A stretch of DNA of 64,000 bases from Anaeramoeba flamelloides (lineage: Eukaryota; Metamonada; Anaeramoebidae), in contig JANTQA010000012.1 in NCBI GenBank assembly GCA_027625915.1, positions 1,023,001 through 1,087,000 on the forward strand, read 5' to 3'. The position numbers were made by a program, and so were the translations under genes. Under the pieces are notes generated by a model that was given only the letters and a program-made list of their open reading frames with translations, made no database searches and was not told the DNA's origin. Shown here piece after piece: positions 1 through 11,232 of the stretch (positions are counted from its first letter, which is position 1; every line of letters starts with the position of its first letter).

Positions 1-726
1 GAAAAATTGAGTCTTTGTAATTTCTTTTAAGATTCAGACACTAGTATTAAAAAATCTTATCGTCAACAATTTTAATTTTCCCAAAGAAATTGAGAAATTT
101 TGCAAAAAAATTCAATGAAATTCCCCCAAAAATTTTTTTAGCATTTTTTATTCTTTTAAATTTATAGTTTGTTAAGGTTTTTCTTTTATGAATATCAACT
201 CTAATCCGAAGTTTATTATTTCTCGTATTTCTAAACAATTGTATGTCGGTTGATTCTTAAAAAAAAAGTTAATTTTTCATTTTTGGCTGGGCACCTTTGA
301 GTGAAATGGGGTTTAGATATAAATCATCTAAATGATTATTTTGAAAAGAAAATTTATTTATCTGTTTCTCATTCTTTTTTAAATTCTATTTTGATTTAGA
401 AAAACTTAATCTTTTAAGATTAATTTTTATTTACTGTAAAATTTCACAAATAGAAACTTTGGATTTAAAAAAAACAAATAAATAGCAAAGTTATATCTTC
501 TATATAAAAACAATAATATAATTATTTTTCTTTAATTATTTTGGTAAAAGATATATGTACAATAATTTGTATAAATAATTTTTTGATTGTTTTGTTAAAG
601 TTCTAATGATTTGAAAAAAAAAAGGGTTTTGTGTTAAATTTTCTGTTAAAATTTGGGATACTTTGATAAAATATTAATGAGGAAAAGTCTCACCCCCTTT
701 TGCTACGAGGGACCTTATTGTAAGCT

Positions 727-1308
727 ATTTCCAAAAAAGTGGGTCAAATTTATTTTAAAATATCTCTCTTAAACCCAATCTTCAAAAAAGTAGTTAAATA
801 TCAAAAATCATTAACTACCTTTTATTGATACTTGAGAATAATTCAATTTGTTTATTAGTATTGTATTACATCAATAAAAGATATTAAATTTTCTGATCTC
901 GATTTTATCAGATATTTTTCAGAGTGAAACTTTGTGTTTATTATTTTCTTTTTGATCGAAAAAATTGTTTTCCTAACTTGTTTAATCTCAACAAAATTTT
1001 ATATAGAATTATAAAACATATAAATGCATTTGATTGTTTAAAAAATCATTTGTGACCCTTTCCATATTTCCATTTTTTTCTTGAAATTGGTTTTACCTTG
1101 TTTTCTCCAAAAAAAGTGCTATTTTTTTTTTCATTTTTTGGAAATATTTCATCAAACATATTTTGAAATAAATACCTTGGTCATTTGATTCAATCAGTAT
1201 TAATATTTAACTTAATTTGGTATTGTCAATTAACGAATACCTCGACTAACAAAGATGGTTTTTTATGAAATGTGAAAAAGTATGCCAACTTTTTTGGAAA
1301 TACCTTAT
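727..1308. repeat. Inverted-repeat element, family I, copy 1
   Basis: The left end reads about CTATTTCCAAAAAAGTGGG near 727 and the right end is its approximate complement near 1285-1308, giving terminal inverted repeats of about 25 bp around 580 bp of non-coding DNA. The same internal sequence recurs in interrupted form at 21338-23690, and the right end recurs inverted at 41385-41465. This suggests a MITE-like dispersed element. No transposase reading frame is visible. Confidence 0.55.
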
Positions 1309-1349
1309 ATGTTTATTTTATCCACAAAATTTTTTATTTATTTATTCAA

Positions 1350-1351
<2 letters not shown>

Positions 1352-1392
<41 letters not shown>
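1352..1392. repeat. TAA trinucleotide microsatellite
   Basis: About 13 units of TAA/AAT on the plus strand, just downstream of the donor site of exon 3 of the TMEM181-like gene. Read through on the minus strand it encodes a poly-Tyr tail, which is why the exon seems to extend past its splice site. Confidence 0.9.
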
Positions 1393-1397
<5 letters not shown>

Positions 1398-1422
1398 GAA
1401 AAAAAAATTTGAAATATCTTAC

Positions 1423-4400
1423 ATATCTATAGCCATCAATCATAAATAACCAAAAAGCCCAAAGCATAATTAAAAAAGTAACTCCAAATATTATCTCTAA
1501 AACTATAACAAATGTCGAGGGGGATAGTAAAAGGGTTGGCCAGAATGGGTTGTTGAAAAAAATTAAAGATAACAATAAATAGGTCATCCATTTTTGTTCA
1601 TAGTTAAAAGAATGGAAAGGCACTGCATTAACATATCTAACACAATACACTGCATAAAAAATCAAAACCAGTAAAAATGCCCACCTAAAAAATAATTCAA
1701 ACATTGTAAATGAACGGTTAATAAAGTAATACTTTGAAATTATTTCAAAAGAATTTATGGTATATGTATATAATAGGTTAAAAGAATATCAAAAATAATT
1801 TAAAAGTTTAATTTAAAAGACAATTCAAAAAGTTGAAATTTAAAATAAAGATTCATTCTTTTTCTTATCTTTAATTAAAGGTAAATAAAATTATGAAAAC
1901 TTTATGAAATTTTCCTAAACAAACAATTTAGAAAAGTGTGAGAAAATTAAATTCCAGTTTTAAAAATTAGAAAAAAAAATCAAAAAAAAAAAAGTCAAAA
2001 AATTTCAACAGCATATACTGTTCATTGGAAAATAAATTGAACATAATTTTTATTCATCATTTCCAGAATATGGCTTTAAAGATCTATGGAAAATTAAGCT
2101 TTTTAATATTTTTAATATGTTATACTGATATTTGAATAATAAATGGGATAAAATTTTCTGTTGGTTATCTTTTTTCAATTTCCTTTTATTTAGGATTCTT
2201 ATCTGAACTCAAAATATATCACAATAAAAAAGAGACCCCCACACACAAAAAAAATAGAGTTTTAGAAATTACAATCTACAGAGTTGAAAACCTAAACGTA
2301 AGAAAACAAAAGGAAAGTGAAGTGAATATTTTTTTCCCATTGAAATTTCAAATACCAGTATTATGATTTTCGCTATTAGAGTGTGGAATTTGCATATTTA
2401 TTTGAATTCTTTGTATTGTGTGTTGTCTTTTTTTTTTTTTTTTTTTTGAAAGCTGAATGAAAATTTTGTTCAATTGTTTTTTCAATTCAGAGTATATCAA
2501 CAAGAAATTTCTATTTAACTTGTTGTTTTGAAATTCCACTTTATTAAAGAGACATACAACCTTTCCATTCGGCTTTGAATCTTTTTTCTTTCCTTTAAGG
2601 GCTATCCGAATTTTATGGCCAGTGAATATTATTTTTAAGACTGGTAGCATAAGCTTAATTTCAAAAATAGGGGAAGATTTTTCATCAGAAAAAAATTAGT
2701 TTAATTGTGTTTTTTTTTTTGAATAATAAGGTATTTTACTACATTTTTTAGAGACAATAGCCAATATAGATTAATAAATAAAAATGTTGTATAATCATTG
2801 TATTTTTTGAAAGACAAATGAAAAAAGAAAAAAATAATAATAACAAAGTTTGCCCCTAATTTTGAAATTTGGCTTATTTATTGGTTTAAAAGAATGTTGA
2901 GTCATAGGTTTTTGTTAAAATTGTTAAAATTTGGGTTTTTTTTCCGAAATTTGTAATTTGGGAAAAATATTGTTCACATTCCTAATTTGAAATTTACCTT
3001 GAAAAGTGTTCGGAAATCAAAATCCTCTTTCTTCACTAGCTTTCCACTTCATATTAAAATATTCAAGAGTTTAGGAAGATTTAGTTCAAATATACTTGAA
3101 TATAAAGTTGAAGTAAATAATTAGATCCTTAGAGGTAAAAAAAAATCGTTTTTAAATTTTACCTTAGTTTTGTTTGTGAATTTCAAAAAGTTTTTTCGAC
3201 AAAAAAATGAGAAAATTTACCATATTTTTCAGATCCTTCTATTGATAATCCTTTAAATAATTTTTTTTTTTTAGTAAATTAGATTTCAATATACACAGAG
3301 TATAAAATCCAGATAATCTTTAAGCAAACCTGAAATTTTGGAAACTTTTTAAACTTCTTGTAAACTTCCTTCCAACTTTTTTAAAAAAAATTGAAAATGT
3401 TCTTAAAACTTGCTTATAACCTTCTTGAAAGCTTTCAAAAATTTGAAAGAATGTTAGAAGCAAGTTTAAAGAAAAATTTTAAGATACTTACCAAAGTTTA
3501 AAAGAAATTTTTAAAGAAATATAAAAGAAATTTAATGTATATTTAAATGTCAAATCTAAAACACTGGAATTTCAAAAAAACCAGAAAATTTAATTTTTGT
3601 TATCTATTGAAAAAATTTAATATATTTTGAAAATTTATTTTCATTTTACAGATAAATTATTGGGTAACCATTTAGCTGTTCTAATTGGAATATTAAAAAA
3701 TATTTGAAATCTATCAATTTTAAACCTTTTATTAAAGGTAGAAATAAAAAAAAAAAAAATCATAAATCTTCAAAATTCATAGAGAAAATGGCTGAAGATG
3801 AAAATCTAATTTTGATATTAAATATTCTAAAATAAGAGTTTGATTTTCTTTAAATCTTTCCTTGGATAATTTTTTAAAAAAAATTAGATTTAAAATGGGA
3901 CAACTTTGAGGAAATTTTTTTTTACAAAATGATTTTCCCTTAATTTAATATAAATTCATACTAATCAAACACCTTTCTCAAATTAGAGTGCATTTAAAAG
4001 ATTTTAAATTGTTAAAAATGATTCAAGGAAAGATTTAAAGAAAATCAAACTCTTATTTTAGAATATTTAATATCAAAATTAGATTTTCATCTTCAGCCAT
4101 TTTCTCTATGAATTTTGAAGATTTGAGATTTTTTTTGATTTCATTTCTACCTTTACTAAAAGACTTAAATTGATAGATTTAGAATATTTAAACAATATCC
4201 CAATTAGAAAGGTTAATGGTAACTCGATAATTTGTAGATTTAACTCAATATACATATATAATGGGAATAAATTTTCAATGTTTATTAAAAGTTTCAATTG
4301 ATCAAAAAAATTGAATTTACTGGTTTTTTTGAAATTTCAGGGTTTTAGATTTGGCATTTAAACATACATTAACTTTCTTTTACAGTTCTTTAAAAATTTC

Positions 4401-6889
4401 TTTTTGACTTATTAAAAAATCTTAAAATTTTTCTTTAAACTTGCCTCTAACCTTCCGTAAGGAATATCGAAAAAAGGCCACTACCAGGGGTATATTAGTC
4501 AAAGCTTTGTGGGAATGTAGTTTTTATCTCTTAGATACAAAAGAACTATTAGATTTCAAAATTTTCGGAATTTTAAATTTTGACTGATCAGAATTCCTAA
4601 TTTTCCAGTTTGTAGTGAAAACAGAAACACAACTCTTCTTTGAAAAGTCAAATATTATCTAGTTTCCAATAAAAAACTTTGAGAAAATCAAGTCTTTATA
4701 AAAAAGAGTTTGGTTGTGGTTTTGAACACTATAAGGAAAAAATAAATTCTGAAAATTAAAGTTAGCCAAAACAGATATTGGATTTCAGTTATACCTCTTT
4801 TATAAATTATTTTTTCAAAGTTAACATCATTTTATGTAATTAAAAAAAGTTAGCTATTTAACTCATTAAGATTCGAATACCCCCTTTTTCAAAATTACCA
4901 ACTTTTGAAAAAAACGCCTATTTTTGGGGTATTTTTTTTTTTTTGAAATTAGTTGCAATGAATGAACTTTATAAAGAACATTAAGTATTAAAAAATAATA
5001 AATGTTTAAACAATTTGCAGAAAAAAACAGGGAAAATACATTGAAACTCGAACACGAAAAAAAAATAAAATAATAAAAAATATTCCAAAAACAGATAAAA
5101 AAACATTTTTTCAATTTAATTGAATGATATCTTTTGAAAGAAATATTTTATTTTATTTTAAAATTGGAAAAAATATGATTCTTTTTAGACTATTAAAAAA
5201 AATAGATTAAAATAGTCTCTTTCACTAAGTCAAATAAAAATTTCAAAAATTTTAGAATTAAAAAATGGAAAAAATATTACTAAAAATTTTCATTTTTTTT
5301 TTTCAATTCCCATTAATATCTAATAAAGTTGTAAACCTTTTTGAAAATTGTTATGTATAATAATGTTTATTATGGGAGTGTATTTCAAAAATACAAAATT
5401 TAGAGATTTTTTTTTGAAAAAATTTTCCGAGTTTTAAAGTATCGGCTTGTAATTAAGTTTCTCATCATGAAAATACCAAATTCAAATTCCTAAAATTTTA
5501 TAGTTTTTATTGGATCTAAGAGATAGAGTTCATATTTCAACAATGTTTTGACCAATAAACCCCTTATAGTGGCCTTTTTTCAATATTCCTATGGAATGTT
5601 AGAGGCAAGCTTAAAGAAAAATTTTAAGATTTTTTTAGAAGTTTAAAAGAAATTTTTGATCTTTTAGGGTATGTTTAAAGTGTATACTCACAAATCAAAT
5701 AGTGTGGCTGTAAATTTTTTTGTATTTTTATTTTTTGAAAAAATATTAAAAGATCTTCAAATAGTCCATTGTGTGTTCAAAGAAATAAGGTTGGTGTTGG
5801 TTTTGTTAAATAAAGTAACTGTTTCGTAAGTATGTGAAAAATTTCATTGTCTGTTCCAAAAACAAAATCTCAAAAAGTGAATTTATTTGAACTTCAAAAA
5901 AAAATATTCATTTCAAGAATTACAGTTTGTGATTATTATTAAAATCCAATAAATCTATTGATTTTTTTTTGTGATCTTCATCGGAATTTTTGTCCAATTG
6001 TTATTTTAATTCTCGGAATTGAGAATGGCGCTAAATCACAAGAAGTAAATAATAAAAAAAAACAAAAAACAAAAAAAAAATAAAAAAACTTACATCAACA
6101 AAGAGAGTCTCAAAGAAATTAGTTTCTTCAAGATTTAAGATTGACAACTTGCCCAAATAGTGTTTGTAATGCAAATATTCTTCATAAATAATTGTATGTT
6201 TTGTGCAATTAGATTTTGCCTTTGGTATTTTGATTTTTGAGCAGTAATTAATGGAAAGGTTTAAAAAAAAAAGGAATTAGAATTTTTTCAGAGATCATTT
6301 TTGAGGCTTGTAGATAAAATAAAAAAGAAAAGTGACAGGTTTCTGGGTTGTTCTCAGTAATTAGCCCTGCCATATTAACAAAATTATTTTTAAAATGAAT
6401 AATTCTTTTATTTTCTACTTGGTGATTTTCGGTGTTGGTTTTTGTTTTTTTTGTTATTTCTGTTTGTTTTTTATAGTTGAAACATTTTGAAGTAAAATTG
6501 AAAAGAAAATTACATACTTCGCATGAAACCGTTCTGTTATGTGTAGATTTTGATATTTCATTCCAACTTTGAGGATTACTTTCTTCTGTGCTTCCAAACC
6601 AATTGATTTCAATTTGAACATCTGCTTCAATTTCAAATTCCATATCATTTTTGAAGTGAAGATCAACAAAAAGCATTTGATTTAACCGATTTAAATCAAC
6701 AATTTCAAGATCAAAAGTATGAGAGTGGTTGCTCATTGTTCGTTTGTTTTCCCGAAATTCATGAACACTTGGACCAAATTGTCCAATGGTTATGGAAAGA
6801 ATGAAGACAACCAAAAAAACTACAGAGAAGATAATAAAATTCTTTTTTGTCCATTCATCTATTTTTAATCTCATTTGAACAACATCCAT
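1423..6889 (-). CDS. TMEM181: TMEM181-like (GOST family) membrane protein, first three exons; 3' part missing
   Basis: Exons are 6518-6889 (residues 1-124), 6094-6219 (125-166) and 1423-1731 (167-269). Every junction is phase 0, with donors GTATGT, GTAAGT and GTAAGA and acceptors ending AAAG. The protein starts with a membrane segment (about 18-38) followed by GQFGPSV, like the R-GP-V stretch of animal TMEM181. A lumenal region follows with sequons at Asn54, 118, 128 and 171 and a Cys123/Cys129 pair. Exon 3 carries a helix starting at MFELFFRW, then EQKWM and NNPFWP, matching EQKWM...YNDPFFP of animal TMEM181, and two more helices. GOST proteins are seven-helix membrane proteins with a lumenal Golgi-dynamics-like domain, thought to act in trafficking. 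The last helices lie beyond the left edge. The family call is strong; the joins are inferred and need cDNA. Confidence 0.8.
2441..2650 (-). other. Coding-like stretch inside the long intron, unrecognised
   Basis: A reading frame of about 70 codons (LPVLKIIF..., FNKVEFQNN..., SELKKQLNKIF...) on the same strand as the host gene, directly abutting the MITE at 2652. Its ATG lies at the MITE border. Codon composition is less A/T-monotone than its surroundings. It matches no TMEM181 segment and would interrupt that protein. It may be an exon remnant or chance. Confidence 0.2.
2652..2874. mobile_element. TA-flanked MITE, family M1, copy 1
   Basis: The ends are AGCTTAATTTCAAAAATAGG at left and the complement of AGCCAAATTTCAAAATTAGG at right, flanked on both sides by TA. 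About 223 bp, non-coding, with an A/T core. Two further copies with the same ends, length and TA flanks lie at 43717-43937 and 60997-61218. The TA duplication is typical of Tc1/mariner-type transposition, so this is probably a non-autonomous derivative; no transposase is present here. Confidence 0.8.
3449..4455. repeat. Large palindrome, family A: arms of about 420 bp
   Basis: The left arm (3449-3868) and right arm (4024-4455) are imperfect reverse complements with a spacer of about 155 bp. For example TTTAAATCTTTCCTTGG at the inner end of the left arm is mirrored by CAAGGAAAGATTTAAAG at 4024. The outer ends both carry the motif CTTGC-TCTAACCTTC. Shorter copies lie at 5595-5700 and 56540-57075, with a fragment near 59990-60040. 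It is probably a foldback-type element. Confidence 0.7.
4463..5592. mobile_element. Inverted-repeat element, family B, about 1.1 kb
   Basis: The left end (4463-4505: GGAATAT-GAAAAAAGGCCACTA then CCAGGGGTATATTAGTCAAA) is mirrored at 5535-5592 (TTTGACCAATAAACCCCTTA then TAGTGGCCTTTTTTC). The interior is non-coding. Both sides are bordered by outer-end sequence of family A in opposite orientation. An inverted, interrupted copy of the interior is recognisable at 22440-22600 plus 23215-23645. Confidence 0.65.
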
Positions 6890-9633
6890 TTTTGGTAAAA
6901 CTCAATTTGTGAGGTGTGATGCTTTTTGGAAAAATAAAGCAAAAGAGGTGAAATAACTTTTTAAAAAATAAAATGTAGAAAAAATGAATAGACCCAGATT
7001 CAAAATTTGCATTAAATTTTACAAAATTTGGAATCAATTTGATATTTTTGTAAAGAGTCAAATGTTTGGGTGGAGTTTCTTATCTTTAATGGGTTGTTCA
7101 GTAAAGTGTGGACTTTTTTTTAAAGTAAAATACTGTTATTCAATCATTTGTAATTAATTGTGATTCTTAGTTGGTAATAATTCCTCTTATCTTTGAAATA
7201 TTCCAAAACTAAACCAATATTTATAGAAGTGTGCTGTTATAGTTGTTGTTGATTATGTGTTTTGGAGATTCTTTTTATTGTCTCTCTTTGGAAATTTCAG
7301 TTTTTCTTTTTATTTATTCTTTATCAAAAATTACTTTTGATTTTTAAAAAGTTTTTAATTTGATAAATAAATTTAAAAATTTTGAATTTAAATCGAATAA
7401 AAGTCTCAAAATGAAATCTACAGATACAAAATTGAATTAGGAAATAAAAATGAATTATTTCAGATATCTAAGAATACTTATTATTTGATTTATTTTTAGA
7501 TTGGTGGTTTGGATTATTATATCCAATAAACCCCTTAAATTAATAATTTGAAGTAACCCATAGATCTGGTATTTTTATTCTGATAATTCTAGTAGTATTT
7601 TGGATAATAAAATAAAATATCAAAATTTTATCAAAATTGGTTGTATAACAAAGAATTTAGAAAACAATCAAAGTCAGTCCAATGAAGAATTTTACACTTA
7701 ATTTTAAAATGGTTTTTAGAAAACTTGTAAAGGTTAGATTCATTTAAAAAAATCTGAACAAAAAAGATTGAAATATGTCACTAAAAAATAATCTAAAATA
7801 CCTTTTTGATTTTTTTAAAAAAAATACAGTCAAAATTTTTATAAAAAAAACTGTTGCCATTATTAATTGGGTTAATTGGATTAAAGACAGTTTCGGGAGA
7901 TTTTTTTTTGGAAAGATTTGTCTTGCTTTGCTCATGGTTTTGATTTTAAATTTTCATTCTTTTTATTAATATAAAAAATGGTTTAAGGTTGTTAACAAAA
8001 TAAAGCAAAAAAAATTGAAGGGATCAATGTAAATTTATAAAAAGGTTCATTCATTAAAAAGATTATTAATCTATATTTAGTAAAGTTTTTTTAAGTAGAA
8101 AATGAAATTCCCTAAAGATTAAACCATTAATTTTTCATTACTATTCTTGTTTTGGAGTAAAATAAAATTTGATATAAAAATGGAATTTTATATTCAAAAC
8201 TTTATTTATTTCACAGGTAACCTAAAAAAAAATTAAGAATCAATTATTTTATATTACTTTAAATTTAAAGAACAGATAAGTAAAAAATATTCGATAATAA
8301 TTGATATCAGTTTGAAGGAAATCGAATTCTACGATTTATTTTTTTAACCATTGTGAAAAAAAATTGGGTTATTAAAAATGATTGTTTCAGTCAAAAATTT
8401 GTTTTCGTTTTTTAAATAATAAATATTAGCAAAATGATTTTTAATCAAAGTAAAATTTTATGAACAAATCTTACATTTAAGAAAAACCAAAGTCACTTTC
8501 AATTATAATTTTCAAAGGTAATATTAAATTGTTGCATTTTGATCTTTTATAATTACTATGGGACTCTAAAAAAAGAAAAATTGGATTTTAATTGCAAAAT
8601 TTACTAAAAATAAGAGAACTATTTATTAGGAATTATTAAAATCTAATAATTCATTAAGATATTTATTATCGTTAATTAACACAAATTTATCAAGGTTAAT
8701 CTTAAATATTGTTTAAAACCCAATTGAATCATAAAATCTTCCAAAAAATATATTTTTTCAGAAGAAATTGTTTTTCACTATTGTTTTACAATCAAAACTT
8801 AAAAATAACAAAATACGAAGATTTCAGAAACCATTTAAATACTTTAAATCCCCATAGACAAACTTTAATTTAAAACACTTATTATTTTTTGGTCTTCTCA
8901 AACAATGTCTAACTTGATCTTGGAATGTAATCTAAAAAAAATCAACATTTTTAGTTAAGTTTACAATTAAAATACAATTTTTGTATTTTTAGAGTCCCAA
9001 AGTAATTATAAAAGCTCAAAAAGCAACAATTTAATATTATTTTTGAAAATTATAATTGTTATTTTTCTCATGCAAAAATATTGGAAAAAATATAAAAAAT
9101 GTTGCTATATCTTTGTGATCAACATCACGTAACATATTCGATATTGTTTACCAAATGTTCTTGTATTGGGTTAAGCTTTTCTTTTCTGGAAAGAAAAAAA
9201 TAAGCTAAAAATTAGTGAAAAAATATCAAAACTTTTTCAAATTAAAAATATAGTGGGAAATTGTTTAAATTGGGATTTTGGAGTTTTTTTTGTGAAAGAA
9301 AATTCAAATTCATAAAGTGAAAAAGTCAAGTTACTAAAAATATCAGATCACTTTATCAAAAAAAAAAATATTGCAAATAAAAAGGTTTATTTTGGCTTTT
9401 GGATCTTATCAATTGACTTTTTGAAATCAAAAAAAAATATCAATTTTTTGATAAAAATTTTTTTTACTTAGGATCAAAAAAAAGAGTAGCAATCGAAGCA
9501 ATCAACCATTTAATAGGAGTTGGAAAAATTCAGTTTCATTTTTACTTTTTTTTTTAAATAATTGAAATGACAGAATTTCAAAAAGAGAAAATAACAAAAA
9601 ATTTTTTTTTATTTATAATTTTGTTGTATTGGG
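6890..9633. other. Intergenic DNA with the left arm of a palindrome
   Basis: Upstream of the TMEM181-like start codon. A 63-codon minus-strand frame at 7744-7935 begins MSKARQIFPKKNLPK and has moderately coding-like composition for its first 28 codons, but no recognisable domain, so it may be a stray exon. From 8343 on, the DNA forms the left arm and first part of the right arm of palindrome K. Otherwise A/T tracts only. Confidence 0.5.
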
Positions 9634-9783
9634 ATGTTTAATGGTCCAAAATTTTACTCTTTTAGTGGCCAATCAGATAACAACAATTCACCAGACGAAG
9701 TTCCAATATCAAATGAGAGTTTGGAACAAATATTAAAAGAAATTAAAATACAAATGAAGATCTTTTATATTTGTTGTTTTTAA
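9634..9783 (+). CDS. Short hypothetical protein or first exon (49 codons)
   Basis: An ATG-started frame beginning MFNGPKFYSFSGQSDNNNSP, followed by an acidic-to-helical part (DEVPISNESLEQILKEIK) and a hydrophobic tail that may be intron read-through. The first 42 codons have clear coding composition compared with the A/T runs on both sides. It lies inside the segment that interrupts palindrome K. No family is recognised. It could be the first exon of a gene whose later exons I cannot find, or a pseudogene fragment carried by the insertion. Confidence 0.35.
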   Translation: MFNGPKFYSFSGQSDNNNSPDEVPISNESLEQILKEIKIQMKIFYICCF

Positions 9784-11232
9784 CATTTCTAACTATTTTC
9801 GATAAAGATCGCAAAGGATGAAAAATAAATAAAATTTTTTTTTTTTTTTTTGTTTTTAGACTTTTTTATTTTTTTCATATTGTTTGCCCTCAAAATATAA
9901 CATCAGCTATTGATTTTTTTTTTGAAAAAAATAACATCTGAATATATTTTTCTCTCGATGCATTCGCATCTCAAAAAGAAATATATTTGATATTTTTTTT
10001 AAAAAAAATCAATAACTGCTGATAGTGACTTTGTTTTTTCTTAAATATAAGATTTGTTCATAAAATTTTACTTTGATCAAAAATCATTTTGCTAATATTT
10101 ATTATATAAAAAACGAAAACAAATTTTTGACTTACCCAATTTTTTTTATGGACCTAAATTTTTTTCACAATGGTAAAAAATGAAAAACCAAAAAATTGAG
10201 ATTTCATGATTTCGAAAAAAACAACAAGATTCATTTTTGAAATTCAATTAAAGATCCACTGAATATTACAATCTTTATTAACATAATTTTTTTATGAAAA
10301 TTATACTCACTATTTCAAAAAAATTAGAATATATAATTTTTTACTTTGAAAACACATATATTATTCAATACTAAAAAAAAAAAAATTTAAGTGAAATATT
10401 AGATCAATCCAAAAAATAAAATTAGAAAAAAGTAAAAATATAGAAAATTTTTTTCAAACTAAAATAACTTTTTTGAGATGTAGATCAAAATGATGAAATA
10501 ATTAATAAGAATCTCTGAATAACATCTAGTCCATTATTCATAGTAATTACAGAATAAATGATATTCAATATAAGTTTTTTCAATTATTATTTTTTTTTAA
10601 TATCTACCAGATTAGGACCGTTGTAGAAAGTATAAATATGTTTTTTGTGTGGATGTCTTGTGATTATTTTTGGAAATAACCATTTTTTAAATAATTTTTG
10701 AATTAAATTTTCTAGCTAAAAACAATATATTCTAACCTTTTCCTGAAATCTAAATAAACATTTTCATTGACAAAGCCAATGTGCTTAACAAATTTTGGAA
10801 TAAAACTTCTTTGGAAACTCTACCCTAAAAAAGAAATGTAAATACAATATAGCATTATCACACAAGAAACTTAAAATTAAACTTTTTGGAAGAGATCATT
10901 AGAATGCTTTCTCTGTGAGTTAGAGTGGATCACATTTGAAAGTGAATAAATTCTTTAAATGATGATAAAATCAAATTCACAAATAAAAATTCAACTGGTT
11001 TTCAAAAAAAATAAAAATCCCAAAAGATCATTTCATTTTTTTAAAAAACACATTTTGTATTTTGATTTTTTTCAAAACAACTTAAAACAAGATAAACCAA
11101 AACCTAACTTTGTAATTTCAGTTGACTTGCTTCACACTTAAAATAATTTAAATCGTTCAAGTTTTCCGAAATCAAAACTAAGAGCCAAAATCAAAACAAA
11201 AACCCAAATCCAAATAACAAATTTTTTCGCTC
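9784..11232. other. Intergenic DNA and probable leader of the first bZIP gene
   Basis: Contains the end of palindrome K and then A/T sequence. From about 10780 the composition becomes more mixed, consistent with a promoter/leader region for the gene starting at 11233. A 60-codon upstream frame (10959-11141) lies in this leader; Lys/Phe runs make a functional product unlikely. No promoter motif is recognised. Confidence 0.4.
9902..10024. repeat. Hairpin-forming inverted repeat
   Basis: TCAGCTATTGATTTTTTTTT at 9903 is mirrored by AAATCAATAACTGCTGA at 10008-10024. The loop contains a second inner stem around CGATGCATTCGCATC. The hairpin sits at the right end of the 966 bp insertion in palindrome K. 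Confidence 0.6.

Larger units (their letters stand above)
1..1422. other. Left-end non-coding DNA, probably a downstream intron of the TMEM181-like gene
   Basis: The third exon of the TMEM181-like gene ends at 1423 with a GTAAGA donor, so this stretch should be intron. I looked on the minus strand for the remaining transmembrane helices of that family and found none. It contains one inverted-repeat element (727-1308), a TAA microsatellite (1352-1392 on the plus strand) and A/T tracts. A 63-codon minus-strand reading frame at 47-238 is Lys/Phe-rich and shows no recognisable domain. Confidence 0.55.
1732..6093 (-). other. 4.36 kb intron of the TMEM181-like gene, packed with repeats
   Basis: Bounded by a GTAAGT donor (6088-6093 on the plus strand as ACTTAC) and an AAAG acceptor at 1732-1735. 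Joining the flanking exons gives a phase-0 protein that follows TMEM181 order without a gap. Contents are a TA-flanked MITE (2652-2874), a palindrome (3449-4455), a second inverted-repeat element (4463-5592), a partial copy of the palindrome arm (5595-5700) and simple A/T tracts. Confidence 0.7.
8343..10178. repeat. Palindrome K interrupted by a 966 bp insertion
   Basis: The left arm (8343-8575) is mirrored in two pieces: 8988-9060 (GAGTCCCAAAGTAATTATAA against TTATAATTACTATGGGACTC) and 10027-10178 (GTGACTTTG...CACAATGGT). The two right-arm pieces would be contiguous if 9061-10026 were removed, so that segment looks like a later insertion. The insertion carries a 49-codon ORF and ends in a small hairpin. 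Confidence 0.65.

Noticed and set aside
1351-1422. Poly-Tyr C-terminus on the TMEM181-like exon
   Set aside because: It is translation of a TAA microsatellite beyond a good GTAAGA donor.
6248-6517. Extra 89 residues at the end of the first TMEM181 exon
   Set aside because: They follow a GTATGT donor and join better, in phase and by homology, to exon 2 at 6219.
10959-11141. 60-codon gene upstream of the first bZIP
   Set aside because: Low-complexity Lys/Phe/Asn frame in a leader region with no homology.
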